From assembly GCF_010974825.1 (NCBI RefSeq), contig NZ_JAAILA010000015.1, forward strand, positions 62,001-126,000: a stretch of 64,000 bases of DNA. Reading direction: 5' to 3'. Below the pieces are notes generated by a model that was not told the origin of the DNA, searched no databases, and was given only the letters and a program-made list of their open reading frames with translations. Made by a program: the position numbers and the translations under genes. Below, in pieces: positions 28,331-37,900 of this stretch. Every line of letters starts with the position of its first letter. Position 1 is the first letter of the stretch. This stretch comes from Aeromonas rivipollensis (lineage in GTDB: Bacteria > Pseudomonadota > Gammaproteobacteria > Enterobacterales > Aeromonadaceae).

Positions 28331-29068
28331 CTAGGACCAGCGGGAGAGGGGGGAGGGCATGGCGTAGGCGTAGCCCTGCTGATAGTCGCAGCCGAGGCGG
28401 TTCGCTATCTCGACATGGAGCTGGGTCTCCACCCCCTCGCACACCACGGCCATGCCGAGGCGCTGCAGGTAGGCCACCAGGCCCACCAGCATCTTGAAGG
28501 CGTGTGAGGTGCGTGCCGCCTGCAGCAGCAGGGAGCGGTCCAGCTTGACTACCTCGTAGGGCAGGGCCATCAGGCGCTGAAAGTTGCACTCCCGGGAGCC
28601 GAAGTCATCGCAGGCGATGTGGGCGCCATGGGCGCGCAGCACCTCTATCAGTTCCCTGTATTGGCTCTCCAGCCGGGCGTATTCCAGCACCTCGAACCAG
28701 ATGTCGATCCCCACCTTGCGTGCCTGCACCAGCACCCGCAGCAACAGGTTCTGATAGGTCGGGCTGGAGAGCGCCGGGTTGAGGTTGATGGAGAGCGTAT
28801 AGGGCCCCCCCTTCGCCAGGACAGGCAGATCCCTCATGATGGCCCTGAGCATGACGATATCCAGATGCAGGGATTCGTCCTGGCTGAGGGAGGCAAAATC
28901 GATGCCTTTGTAACACTGGGCCACCGGATCCCAGCGCCTGGCCAGCGCCTCATAGCCCTTGACCTGACGGTCCCGACCTATGATCGGCTGGTAAAAGGGA
29001 ACGGCGACATCCGCCATGGCCATCGTGGCCATGGCACTCATCGGATACTCTTCTTTGAACGCAAACAT
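28331..29068 (-). CDS. EAL-domain c-di-GMP phosphodiesterase
   Basis: A stand-alone EAL domain of 245 residues that should hydrolyse cyclic di-GMP to pGpG and so favour motility over sessile life. The catalytic residues are present: YEALARR (the EAL motif), LNPALS (Asn), WFEVLE (Glu), CDDFGS (Asp-Asp), VKLDRSLL (Lys), CEGVET (Glu) and YQQGYAY. There is no sensory domain. ATG 29068 has AGGTGA upstream; ATG 29041 is an alternative. It is divergent from the fimbrial operon, which suggests coordinated control of adhesion. Confidence 0.88.
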   Translation of the reverse strand: MFAFKEEYPMSAMATMAMADVAVPFYQPIIGRDRQVKGYEALARRWDPVAQCYKGIDFASLSQDESLHLDIVMLRAIMRDLPVLAKGGPYTLSINLNPALSSPTYQNLLLRVLVQARKVGIDIWFEVLEYARLESQYRELIEVLRAHGAHIACDDFGSRECNFQRLMALPYEVVKLDRSLLLQAARTSHAFKMLVGLVAYLQRLGMAVVCEGVETQLHVEIANRLGCDYQQGYAYAMPSPLSRWS

Positions 29069-29281
29069 GGCTCTCACCTGATGGCGATGGATGGCTGCGC
29101 ATAATACAGGGTGCCGCCACCCGGCAGCTGTAGGAATTATCTGATAATGAGCCTGCCGCCTGAAATTCAATATAGGATTATTCCGATTAACATCCCCCGG
29201 CATGCTGCATAAACTGGCCCCAGTGATATTCGAACGGCTCATTAATAGCTTGTTTAAGAATAAATTCAGTCTGGAATAAAT
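29069..29281. promoter_or_regulatory. Intergenic control region of EAL and fimbrial genes, with palindrome
   Basis: This AT-rich 213-bp gap between divergent genes contains the perfect inverted repeat ATTATC-T-GATAAT (29136-29148), a candidate binding site for a fimbrial regulator. Promoter boxes cannot be assigned with confidence. Confidence 0.4.
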
Positions 29282-30001
29282 ATGAGAAACATATTTTTTA
29301 TTTTGTTGCTGATGCTCAGCGGCAACGTATCGGCATCGGCCGAAATCAGCATAGGCACCCTTTTTGACTATATGGCAGGTCAGCAGGGAACTTATTTGAA
29401 GCGGATCCGAAATCAGGGCGATACCACCGCCTTCGTCAAGGTAGCCATTCACGAAATAACCTATGACGGCGCCGGCCAGCCCCGTGAGTCGGCGGAGCTG
29501 ACCGAAGGCAACCGGGCCCTGATCGCCAGCCCGTCGCGCCTGATCATCCCGGCCAAAGGGGTGCAGGCTACCCGCTTGCTCTATATGGGGGCGCGGGACA
29601 AGGAGCGCTATTTCAGGGTTCGCTTTATTCCCGTGCTGCCCAGGAAAGAGGATGGATTCGATATGGATGACCAGAGTATTGATGCTCAGCAACAAGTCTC
29701 TGCCGGCGTAAATATATTGACCGGATTCGGCGCCATTATTTTCGTCATGCCAAAAGAGACCCGCTTTGATACGAAATTGATAGAGACCGACACCATGACC
29801 ACAGTCGTTAATAACGGCAATGCCACCATAGTGCTGGACTTTTTCGAGGAGTGTGATGGACGTGCAAAAAACTGTTCAACACCAGGAAAAATTCATCTGT
29901 TGCCGAGCATGAAGAAGCAACTTGTGAAACAGAAAGATCACCTCTATCGCTTTGCGCTGATTGAGGGTGACCAGAGTAGAAACATGGTGATTGGACACTG
30001 A
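29282..30001 (+). CDS. CS1-type (alpha) fimbrial chaperone
   Basis: First gene of a four-gene fimbrial operon. The 239-residue product has a signal peptide (MRNIFFILLLMLSGNVSASA), then a PapD-like beta-sandwich: an N-terminal strand (ISIGTLFDYMAG), then LIASPSRLIIPAKGVQATRLLY, which resembles the subunit-binding Arg/Lys region, and RYFRVRFIPVLP. It should bind pilin subunits in the periplasm. Order chaperone-major pilin-usher-tip is the same as in CS1 cooBACD. GC content is lower than in neighbouring genes. Confidence 0.82.
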   Translation: MRNIFFILLLMLSGNVSASAEISIGTLFDYMAGQQGTYLKRIRNQGDTTAFVKVAIHEITYDGAGQPRESAELTEGNRALIASPSRLIIPAKGVQATRLLYMGARDKERYFRVRFIPVLPRKEDGFDMDDQSIDAQQQVSAGVNILTGFGAIIFVMPKETRFDTKLIETDTMTTVVNNGNATIVLDFFEECDGRAKNCSTPGKIHLLPSMKKQLVKQKDHLYRFALIEGDQSRNMVIGH

Positions 30002-30031
30002 TGTTTCTTGTTTATGACCGAGGAGAGAGTA

Positions 30032-30520
30032 ATGAAAGTATGGATTGTTGCGCCCCTGGCGATGCTGGTATCGGCCCATCTGATGGCGGCAGAACGCATT
30101 GAACATCAGGTCACAGTGACCGCCCAGATCCCGAGCGAGGCCTTCTATGTGCAGCCGACCGGTGGCGATAACTGGATGAGCACGCCGCAGAAGCTGGCCT
30201 ACAACCCCTACACCAAGAAGCTGGACACGCTGAGCAAGCAGCTGGATGCCAAGAGCACCATAGGCGCCATCACCGGCTACCTGACCAACCCGGCCGTGAT
30301 GGCCAGCGGCAACGACAACATTCCCCTGACCATCAAGGTGGGTGGTGTCGCCCTGTCGACCACCTCAGTCGAGGTGATGAAGGCAGAGGATGCCAAGACC
30401 GGCAAGTTGCTGGGACTGGAAGTGATCCCCGCCGACGCCCCTGTGGCCGGCTATCAGCCCGGCAACTATCAGGGCGTGGTGAACATGATGTTTGAATCGG
30501 AAGCGCCCAAAAAGCCCTAA
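30032..30520 (+). CDS. CS1-type major fimbrial subunit
   Basis: Pilin of 162 residues with signal peptide MKVWIVAPLAMLVSAHLMAA and mature start ERIEHQVTVTAQIPSEAFYV. The HQVTVTA and IPSEAFYVQP pattern is characteristic of the CS1/CblA alpha-fimbrial family. The C-terminus GNYQGVVNMMFE is the beta-strand motif of assembled subunits. ATG 30032 has GGAGAG upstream. It is followed by a terminator within the operon, which should make the pilin mRNA most abundant. Confidence 0.88.
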   Translation: MKVWIVAPLAMLVSAHLMAAERIEHQVTVTAQIPSEAFYVQPTGGDNWMSTPQKLAYNPYTKKLDTLSKQLDAKSTIGAITGYLTNPAVMASGNDNIPLTIKVGGVALSTTSVEVMKAEDAKTGKLLGLEVIPADAPVAGYQPGNYQGVVNMMFESEAPKKP

Positions 30521-30542
30521 GCAAATGACGGCGATTAAGTTC

Positions 30543-30570
30543 GGCTCCCTGTATCGGGGGAGCCTTTTTT
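30543..30570 (+). terminator. Intra-operon terminator after the major pilin
   Basis: The arms GGCTCCC and GGGAGCC with an 8-nt loop are followed by six T residues. It lies between pilin and usher, so only read-through transcripts would express usher and tip genes. Confidence 0.85.
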
Positions 30571-30601
30571 GTTTGCGCTGATGCCAAGAGTGAGATGACC
30601 C

Positions 30602-33040
30602 GTGCCCTATTTCTCTTTCCTGCTGGCGCTGGCCCTGCTGGGCCAGCCTGTCTGGGCGACTGAGGGTCGTGCCACCCAGCCCCTCGATGTGTTGCAACAA
30701 GCCCAAGACTTGCCTGATGGCTTTGCCGATCACTTCTTCGACGTCCCGCTGGCGGTGCGCATCCTGGTGGATGGGCAACTGCTGGGGGAGGGCGAGATAG
30801 TGCTGGGCAAAGACACCAGCGTACAACTGCTGACCCTGACCGACGGCCACGAGAGTGAGCTGGACGAGCGCACACGCCAGCGCTGGGTCGAGGTGCTGGC
30901 CGTGCCTCACCGTCTGGGCCCGTGCCAGGGCGAGTGCGCCAATGGCGTGCTGGCCCTGGAGTACAGCCTGGAGAATTCCCAGCTCTCGGTGCTGACCACC
31001 CGGGTGGAGAGCGGATCACAGCAGGCCCGCTACCACCAGTTGCCTGCCGCGGGCAGCTATGGCGCCCTGATGCGCCATCAACTGAACCTGACCCTGGGGG
31101 AGGAAGAGCAGCGCAGCGGCCGCTACAACCTGACGGCCCAGGGCAGCCTCGGCCAGTGGACCCCCTTGCTGGAAGGGGAGCTGAGCCAGTTTTCCGGCCA
31201 GCCTGCCCAGCACCATGTGCAGCAGCTCTATGCCGAGCATGAGGGAGAGGGGCGCTTCTACCGGCTGGGCTATTTCTCCCCCTATGCCCAGGGGCTGGTG
31301 CGCCAGCCTGCCCAGTTTGGCGGCGGCACGCCGACCGTGCTCGGGGTCATGCTGGGGGATTCGGACACCCTGCTGGTGGAGCAGGGCAAGGCCAGCACTG
31401 TCCCGCTCTATGTCACCCCGAGTCGGCCCGGCATGGTCGAGATCTACAAGGATGGCTTGCTCATCAACTCCCAGCAGGTGGGCTCTGGGCTGCAGGCCCT
31501 GGATACCCGGGTGCTGCCCACCGGCATCTACGAGGTGGAGCTGCGGGTGCTGGAAGATGGCCAGGTGACCGAGCGGCGGCGGGAGATGATCTACAAGCCG
31601 GGCAACTGGCAAAACCCGGAGGAGGCCTGGCGCTTCAACCTGTTTCTGGGCCAGCAAACCCGGCTGCTCAGCGACCGGGAAGAGAAGCGCCCCGAGAGCA
31701 CGAGCGGCGGCGTCATGCTCAACCACCTGCTCACCCCCTCGGTGATCCTGGGGGCGTCCAGCCAGTACATTGACCAGCGCTGGCAGCATGGTCTCTCGGC
31801 GGACTGGAGCCCGGGCAACCAGTGGCGGCTGTTTGGCAACCTGATGGCGACCCAGGGGGTGGGCACCGGCTTCGATCTGCAGGCGCTGCATCACTATGGG
31901 GATGGCAGCCTGGTGCTCAGTCATCAGCAGCAGCGCTATCAGGAGCTGCGGGAGGGGGAGGCGCGTGACCTTGCCCAGAGCAACCTGTCGTTGCAGCAGC
32001 GACTCGATGAGCATCACTCCGCCAACCTCTATCTGGCGCACCGGGAGGGGCAGGGGCTGGGGGCCGACCTGGGCTGGCGTTACAACGGCGAGCTGCTCGG
32101 CCAGGGGGTGAGCTGGAACCTGACGGTGTTCGACCGCCCGGGCAGTATCAGCACCGACAATGCGCGGGACAGGGGAAGCATGCTCTCCCTGAGCATGAAC
32201 CTGGGGGGAGAGCGCAGCCAGCTTGCCATCGGCATTGGCAGCCGGACCTCCCGCTCCGGCGGGCAGGAACGCAACGCCTCCCTCGGTTACCAGCAGTGGC
32301 TGGAGTGGGGCGCCTTGCAGAGCGTCGGGGCCAACCTGACCACAGACAGCTATGGGGTCGGGATGGCGGGCCATGCCCGCTTTCAGGGGGCACTCGCCAG
32401 TGGCGACGCCCACCTGCTCTCTTCTTCCTACAACCGGGCCTTGAGTGGCGGACTCAACCTCGACAGCACCCTGGCCTTTGGCGATGAGGGCAGTCTGACC
32501 CTGACCGGTCAACCCCAGGGGTATGAGGCGGGCATGATAGTGGATCTGGAGTCCGACCTTCCCGAGCTGGCCCTGCGCGCCTATGACGATCAGGGAGGGA
32601 ATGTGGTGCTGCGCCCCGGCCGCAACCTGGTGCCCGTCACCGCCTATCGCGGCGGTGCAGTACAGCTGGACATGGCGGGCGCCGAGTCGCCGTCGGTGAC
32701 CATTCGCCCCAACCTGCTGCCCTATCACCTCAACAAGGGGGGGGTGGCCTATCACAGGGTGCGGGTGATGAAGACAGTGACAGTGATAGGTCGCCTGCTC
32801 AATGGGCAGGGGACACCGCTCAAGGGGGCCATGGTGGTCAACCACGCGGGACGTACCGTCAGCGAGGCCGATGGCTTCTTTGCGGTGGAGATGAGCGAGC
32901 GAAACCCCAGCTTGCAGGTGGAATTCCATGGTGCACAGCAGTGCGATCTGGCGCTGGATACGGCCCGTACCGAGCGTCAGCAGGATCTGTTGTTGCTGGG
33001 TGATCTAGTGTGCAGCCCCGAAATTTGGGCCAGCCAATAG
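30602..33040 (+). CDS. CS1-type outer-membrane usher
   Basis: Outer-membrane assembly pore for the fimbria, 812 residues. GTG 30602 gives a signal peptide (MPYFSFLLALALLGQPVWA). An N-terminal domain, a large beta-barrel rich in alternating Gln/Gly/Leu strands, and a C-terminal carboxypeptidase-like domain (VIGRLLNGQGTPLKGAMVV) follow. The size and TcfC-like features (SRPGMVEIYKDGLLI, RRREMIYKPGNW) fit the alpha-usher family rather than the FimD type. An out-of-frame ATG at 30594 is a decoy. Confidence 0.88.
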   Translation: MPYFSFLLALALLGQPVWATEGRATQPLDVLQQAQDLPDGFADHFFDVPLAVRILVDGQLLGEGEIVLGKDTSVQLLTLTDGHESELDERTRQRWVEVLAVPHRLGPCQGECANGVLALEYSLENSQLSVLTTRVESGSQQARYHQLPAAGSYGALMRHQLNLTLGEEEQRSGRYNLTAQGSLGQWTPLLEGELSQFSGQPAQHHVQQLYAEHEGEGRFYRLGYFSPYAQGLVRQPAQFGGGTPTVLGVMLGDSDTLLVEQGKASTVPLYVTPSRPGMVEIYKDGLLINSQQVGSGLQALDTRVLPTGIYEVELRVLEDGQVTERRREMIYKPGNWQNPEEAWRFNLFLGQQTRLLSDREEKRPESTSGGVMLNHLLTPSVILGASSQYIDQRWQHGLSADWSPGNQWRLFGNLMATQGVGTGFDLQALHHYGDGSLVLSHQQQRYQELREGEARDLAQSNLSLQQRLDEHHSANLYLAHREGQGLGADLGWRYNGELLGQGVSWNLTVFDRPGSISTDNARDRGSMLSLSMNLGGERSQLAIGIGSRTSRSGGQERNASLGYQQWLEWGALQSVGANLTTDSYGVGMAGHARFQGALASGDAHLLSSSYNRALSGGLNLDSTLAFGDEGSLTLTGQPQGYEAGMIVDLESDLPELALRAYDDQGGNVVLRPGRNLVPVTAYRGGAVQLDMAGAESPSVTIRPNLLPYHLNKGGVAYHRVRVMKTVTVIGRLLNGQGTPLKGAMVVNHAGRTVSEADGFFAVEMSERNPSLQVEFHGAQQCDLALDTARTERQQDLLLLGDLVCSPEIWASQ

Positions 33041-33061
33041 GCCCTCGAACAGGAGTCGAAG

Positions 33062-34228
33062 ATGAGAATGGAGATGAGGCGTTGTGGTTGGTGGCTGGCC
33101 CTGTTGATCGGGGGGGCCGCCCAGGGCGCCACCCTGAATGTGACGGCGGAATATAACCCGGCGACCTATGAGGCGGGGGGAGCCAAGTTCATCAACACCA
33201 CCCCCTGCACCCAGTTTCCGGACGCGACCGGCTTCTGGTGCAGCACCACGGCCACAGTGGAGACGCCCCAGGCCGTTCGGTTCGATGCCAATATCAAGCG
33301 AAAGGTGAAGGAGAGCAGCGACAGCCGGGAGGGAGTGCACTATCTCGGTTTTCCGGGCGCCCGTGACGTGACCCTGGTCAAGCAGGGCGGGGGAGCCTCC
33401 TACACCCTCAAATTTATCGTGACGTCGGTCGGCTCCGAGATGAATGTGGGCTCGGTGCCCGCAGACACCACTATCTCGGAAAAAGGGGATTGTGCTTACG
33501 CCAGTGCATGGAAGAACAGCTCGTCTCTGTTCGTCTATCGCAACGTCAAAGAGTCCGCCAGCGCATCCGGTGGCCGCTGCCATGGACAAAACATGGGCTC
33601 GGTGGGCAAGGATCTCAATATCAGTTCGATTTACCTGGGGTATAAATTGAAAGCCCCCAATCCACTGGCGATGGAAAATGGCACCTATACCGGCAAGCTG
33701 ACATTATCCATGGGGCATAACCTGGACTTCGATTTCGGCGCTGGCACTTATACGGACACTCAGCTGACCGTGAATTTCACCATCAAGGTTCGCCATCAAA
33801 TCAAGATTGATTTTCCGGCCGGCGGGAATCGCGTCGTCTTGCAGCCCCCGGGGGGATGGCTTCACTGGATTTATCGTACCCCGGATTATCTGGATGCGGT
33901 GTTGCCGGCGCGCTTCTGGGTCGCAGTGCCTTATCATGCCAGCCTGAGCTGCCAATATCTGAATGCACAGGGGGATGGTTGTCAGATAAAGAACGACAAG
34001 AATGGCCATAAAGTACCAGTCAAGGTATATGGCACCGGCATCCGAAATCAGGAATGGCCTATCTATGCAGGAAAGAAAGACCTGTATGCATATCATAAAA
34101 TATTGGCTGATAGTAATAGGCCATTCAGATTCGTCGTGGAAAAGAAATCCGTGCAAGAGATGATGAAATATTTTGGCAGCACTTATAAAGGTGATATCAC
34201 CATCATCATCGATGTGGCCATCAATTAA
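33062..34228 (+). CDS. CS1-type fimbrial tip protein / minor pilin
   Basis: The last gene of the operon encodes 388 residues with a signal peptide (RRCGWWLALLIGGAAQGA). It has a Cys-containing N-terminal region (TTPCTQFPDATGFWCSTTA), a long central part, and a C-terminus with alternating beta-strand pattern. Position and length (about 360 residues in CooD) point to the tip adhesin. Similarity at the sequence level is not obvious, so receptor specificity is unknown. The second half (from about 33600) is lower in GC. AGGAG precedes ATG by about 7 nt. Confidence 0.75.
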   Translation: MRMEMRRCGWWLALLIGGAAQGATLNVTAEYNPATYEAGGAKFINTTPCTQFPDATGFWCSTTATVETPQAVRFDANIKRKVKESSDSREGVHYLGFPGARDVTLVKQGGGASYTLKFIVTSVGSEMNVGSVPADTTISEKGDCAYASAWKNSSSLFVYRNVKESASASGGRCHGQNMGSVGKDLNISSIYLGYKLKAPNPLAMENGTYTGKLTLSMGHNLDFDFGAGTYTDTQLTVNFTIKVRHQIKIDFPAGGNRVVLQPPGGWLHWIYRTPDYLDAVLPARFWVAVPYHASLSCQYLNAQGDGCQIKNDKNGHKVPVKVYGTGIRNQEWPIYAGKKDLYAYHKILADSNRPFRFVVEKKSVQEMMKYFGSTYKGDITIIIDVAIN

Positions 34229-34234
34229 CCCTTA

Positions 34235-34870
34235 TTACAGTCCCATCTCTTTTGCATAGTGAAACAGGGCGCTGTCGCTTTGCAGGCCGAGCCGCAGCAT
34301 GGCGCTCTTTTTCTGGGTGCTGATGGTCTTGACGCTGCGATTGAGGTACTCCGCCACCTGGGTGACCGACATGCCGCTGGCCAGCAGGCGTACTACCTCG
34401 TTCTCCCTGGGGGTGAGCTGCACCGCGGGGGGCTGGTGCAGCAACCCGGCCTCTGCCAGCACGGCGTTAACCGAGTTGCCTATATAGTGCTGGCCTGTCT
34501 TTATCTGGCGAATGGCCTCCGTCAATTCATTGAGCACGGCCTTCTTGAGAATGATGCCGCGCACCCCCGACTGGGCAAGTGATTGCAAGATACCGGCGTT
34601 GTGTATCTGGGTCAGCACTATGATGGGCAGCTCGGGATATTCCCGTCGCAATTGCTGGATCATGGCCAGACCATCGCAGCGTTCATCCCCCGGCATGCTG
34701 AAATCGGTGATCAGCAGGTCGCAGCTATGTTGCTGCAATGTTTTCAATAATTCAGAAACCTGATGGGCCTCGGCAACAATATCGCAACCGATGTGACTCT
34801 GGGTAATGAGGCTGCGGATCCCGGCCAGTATCAACGGATGATCATCGGCGAGAATGATTTTGAAAGACAT
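34235..34870 (-). CDS. BvgA/EvgA-like response regulator
   Basis: The 211-residue product has a receiver (ILADDHPLILAGI, phospho-Asp in LLITDFSMPGDE, Lys in GIILKKAV) and a NarL/LuxR-type HTH (LTPRENEVVRLLASGMSVTQ). It is convergent with the tip gene (6-bp gap) and divergent from a BvgS-like phosphorelay kinase. I infer that the pair controls the fimbriae. It lacks any membrane or signal sequence. Confidence 0.88.
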   Translation of the reverse strand: MSFKIILADDHPLILAGIRSLITQSHIGCDIVAEAHQVSELLKTLQQHSCDLLITDFSMPGDERCDGLAMIQQLRREYPELPIIVLTQIHNAGILQSLAQSGVRGIILKKAVLNELTEAIRQIKTGQHYIGNSVNAVLAEAGLLHQPPAVQLTPRENEVVRLLASGMSVTQVAEYLNRSVKTISTQKKSAMLRLGLQSDSALFHYAKEMGL

Positions 34871-34937
34871 GATTGAGCCTCATATAAATCAATGAATAAT
34901 ATTCATGGTGTTAAACATGTGGATTATATAATACTTT
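34871..34937. promoter_or_regulatory. Divergent promoter region of the BvgAS-like pair
   Basis: A 67-bp AT-rich gap. TATAAT at 34927-34932 faces the kinase gene, placing its transcript start at about the first ATG (34938). The mRNA would be leaderless, or translation would begin at ATG 34965. Confidence 0.5.
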
Positions 34938-37900
34938 ATGCGCCGATTTTTTCCGAGCAATAAAATGAAACATGTTCCCCAGCTTGCTGACAGGGTGAGG
35001 TGTTACCCATCGATATTATTTAGACTTGCCACCTTAGTACTGCTATTTAATTTAGTCCTATATTGCCACTCTGCTATCGCCGCCAGCAAGCCCCCTTTGC
35101 AAGTGATAAAAGTGGGTGTGCTGAAAGGTGGCTGGGGGCCATTTCAGCAATGGGATGGAAATAATGGCAGCGGCTTCAGTGTGGAGCTGATGGCCTTATT
35201 GGCCAAGAATCTTGACTATCGCATCGAATGGAAAGCCTATACGGACTGGCGTCATCTATATAAGGCGAGCTGTCGCGGTGACGTCGATATTTTGCTGGAT
35301 GCCTTTCGCGCCGACGAGCGCAAGTGTATCTCCTACAGCCGACCCTATTATTCATCCCCGACCGTGGTGGTGGTGCGCCACGACAGCCCCCTGTTTCGGG
35401 ATGTCAGCGGCCTGAGTCAGGCCAGGATCGCCGTCGAGATCGGGTTTCTGACGGACAAGCTGATCCGGCTGCACTATCCGTCGGTCTCCCGCATCCTGTT
35501 TTCCGATTCGAGCTCGGCCCTGCGCGCCGTGCTGGAGGGGAAGGCCGATGCCTACATTGGCAACCTGCATGTCACCAACGAGTTCATCGGGCAGCACCCT
35601 GAGCTGGCCGTGGTGGCCCAGTCCCCCCTCTTGATGGAGAGCCTCCATCTGGGAGTCAGCAGGCATAAACCCAGTCTGGGGGTGCGGCTCGACACCGCCA
35701 TCCAGGCCCTGACGGTGGAGGAGCGCACCGAGCTTGAACGGCGCTGGCTGGGGGATAGCCGCCTGAGCTTTCAAGGCCATAGCGGCTTCTTGCTGCGACC
35801 GGATGAGCGGGAGTGGCTCGCTCAGCTGCCCCCGCTCAGAGTCGGCCTGCTCGAGGGCTGGGCACCTTTCTCATTTTTGGACAGTCAGGGGCGGGTGAGC
35901 GGGCTCATCGACGACTACCTCGGCCTGTTCAAGGAGAAGCTGGGTCTGGCCTATCGCCATCGAACGGACCCAAGCCGCTCGGCCCTGTTGCAGGCGCAGA
36001 TCCATCAGGAGGTGGATCTGATAGTGCTGCCCCTTCGCGTCAGCCAGCGGCTCGCCGGTTGGCAGGTGAGCCGGCCTATTGCGTCCTTCCCCGTGGTCAT
36101 CGCCACTGCCCGTGGCAGCAACAGCATAGGGGGCTTTGCCGAACTGGCGGGCAAGCAGCTGATCGTGACCGATCGCATGCTGGTGAGCGAGCTGAAGGCA
36201 CGTATCCCCCATGTCATCGTCACCGTGGTGTCCGGCCCTGAGGAGGGGTTGGCCATGGTGGCCGCCGGTCGTGGGGATGCCTATGTGGGCAACCTGGCCG
36301 TGCTCTCCCGGGTGATTGATGAGCGCTTCGGCGACAACCTGCACATAGTCGCACCCACCCCGTTTCGGGACGAGCTGGTGGTGGCGGTGCGGGAGTCCTA
36401 TGCCCCCCTGCTGCCGCTGATCAACCGGGTGCTGGTGAGCATGAGCGACAAGGAGAAACAGCAGATCCGCAATACCTGGCTGGCCTTGAACTACAGCGAA
36501 GGTATCCCGTGGCAGAAGCTGCTGCGCACCCTGATCCCCCTAGGGGCCGGAGTCCTGCTCTTCATCCTCATCCTCAGCATCGCCTACTGGCGCCTGCACC
36601 GGGAGATAAGGCGCCGCCGCGAGGTGGAGGCGGCACTCGCCCATGCCAAGGAGCTGGCGGAGCGGGCCGCCAGCAAGAAGGCCGAGTTTCTGGCGACCAT
36701 GAGCCACGAGATCCGCACCCCCATGAACGGCATCCTCGGCATGGCGGAGCAGTTGAGTTTTACCCCGCTGGATCTCGAGCAGCGCCAGATGGTCGCCATC
36801 ATCAACCAGGGGGCTGAGGGGCTGCTGCAGCTCATCGGCAATGTGCTGGATTACGCCAAGCTGGATGCAGGCAAGATGCAGCTGGCGCCCACCTCCTTCC
36901 TGCTGCGGGAGCTGGCCGACAATGTGCTCACCATGATCAGCAGCGAGGTGGAGCGCAAGGGGTTGCAGATCTATCTGCGGGTGGACGATGAGGTGGGAGC
37001 GCGCTTCAACGGGGATGTTCTCAGGCTCAAGCAAGTCTTGTTCAATCTGGTGAGCAATGCGGTCAAGTTCACCGAGCGTGGTTTTATCGAGCTGTCGATA
37101 AGCCAGGAGTGGCAGAGTGCCGGTGAACAGCGGCTGCTGTTCGGGGTGCAGGACACCGGCATCGGCATGAGCGCCGAGGTGCAGGCCCGTATCTTCAATG
37201 CGTTTGAACAGGCCGACGGCGCCACCACCCGCAACCATGGCGGCACCGGGCTTGGGCTCAGCATCAGCCACACCCTGGCGGAGTTGATGGAAGGGACGCT
37301 CAGGCTGGAGAGTGCCCCCGGGGTGGGGACCTTCATCGGCCTCTCCGTCACTCTGGGGCTCGAGCGGCAGAAGGAGTGTGATCCTCTCCTGGCCGGATTG
37401 CGGGCCTTCCTGGCCGTGGACGATGACAGGTTGCGTCATACCCTGCGCCAGCACCTGTTGTCACTGGGGGTGCAGACGTGGAATGAACTGGGAGGGGCCG
37501 ATCTCATCTTCGGCGAGGCGCGTGATCTGCCACACAACGGCATCTGCATCGCCCCCCTTGGCAATGTGCTGGGCTATCAGCGGCGAGACGGAGTCTACTG
37601 GCTCAACAGCAATCCCCTGACCTGGCAGGCGGTGCGGGAGGTCTGTCATCGTCAGCTCGGCCTGGGCGAGGTGGCACCCTTGCCTGCGGCTTCGCCCCTG
37701 ACAGAGGCCTCCCTGCCGCTGCCGGCTCGGGTGCTGGTGGTGGAAGACAATCCCCTCAACCAGACCCTGATCCGGCGTCAGCTCAGGCAGCTGGATCTGG
37801 GGTGCGATCTGGCTGAGCATGGCGGGCAGGCGCTCCTCATGCTGGAGCAGCGGCCATATGAGCTCATCCTGTGCGACTGCCAGATGCCGGTGATGGACGG

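Noticed and set aside
29704-34220. Fimbrial region as a recently acquired island with integrase
   Set aside because: GC is lower in parts, but no integrase, att repeats or IS are visible at its borders, so recent mobility is not supported.
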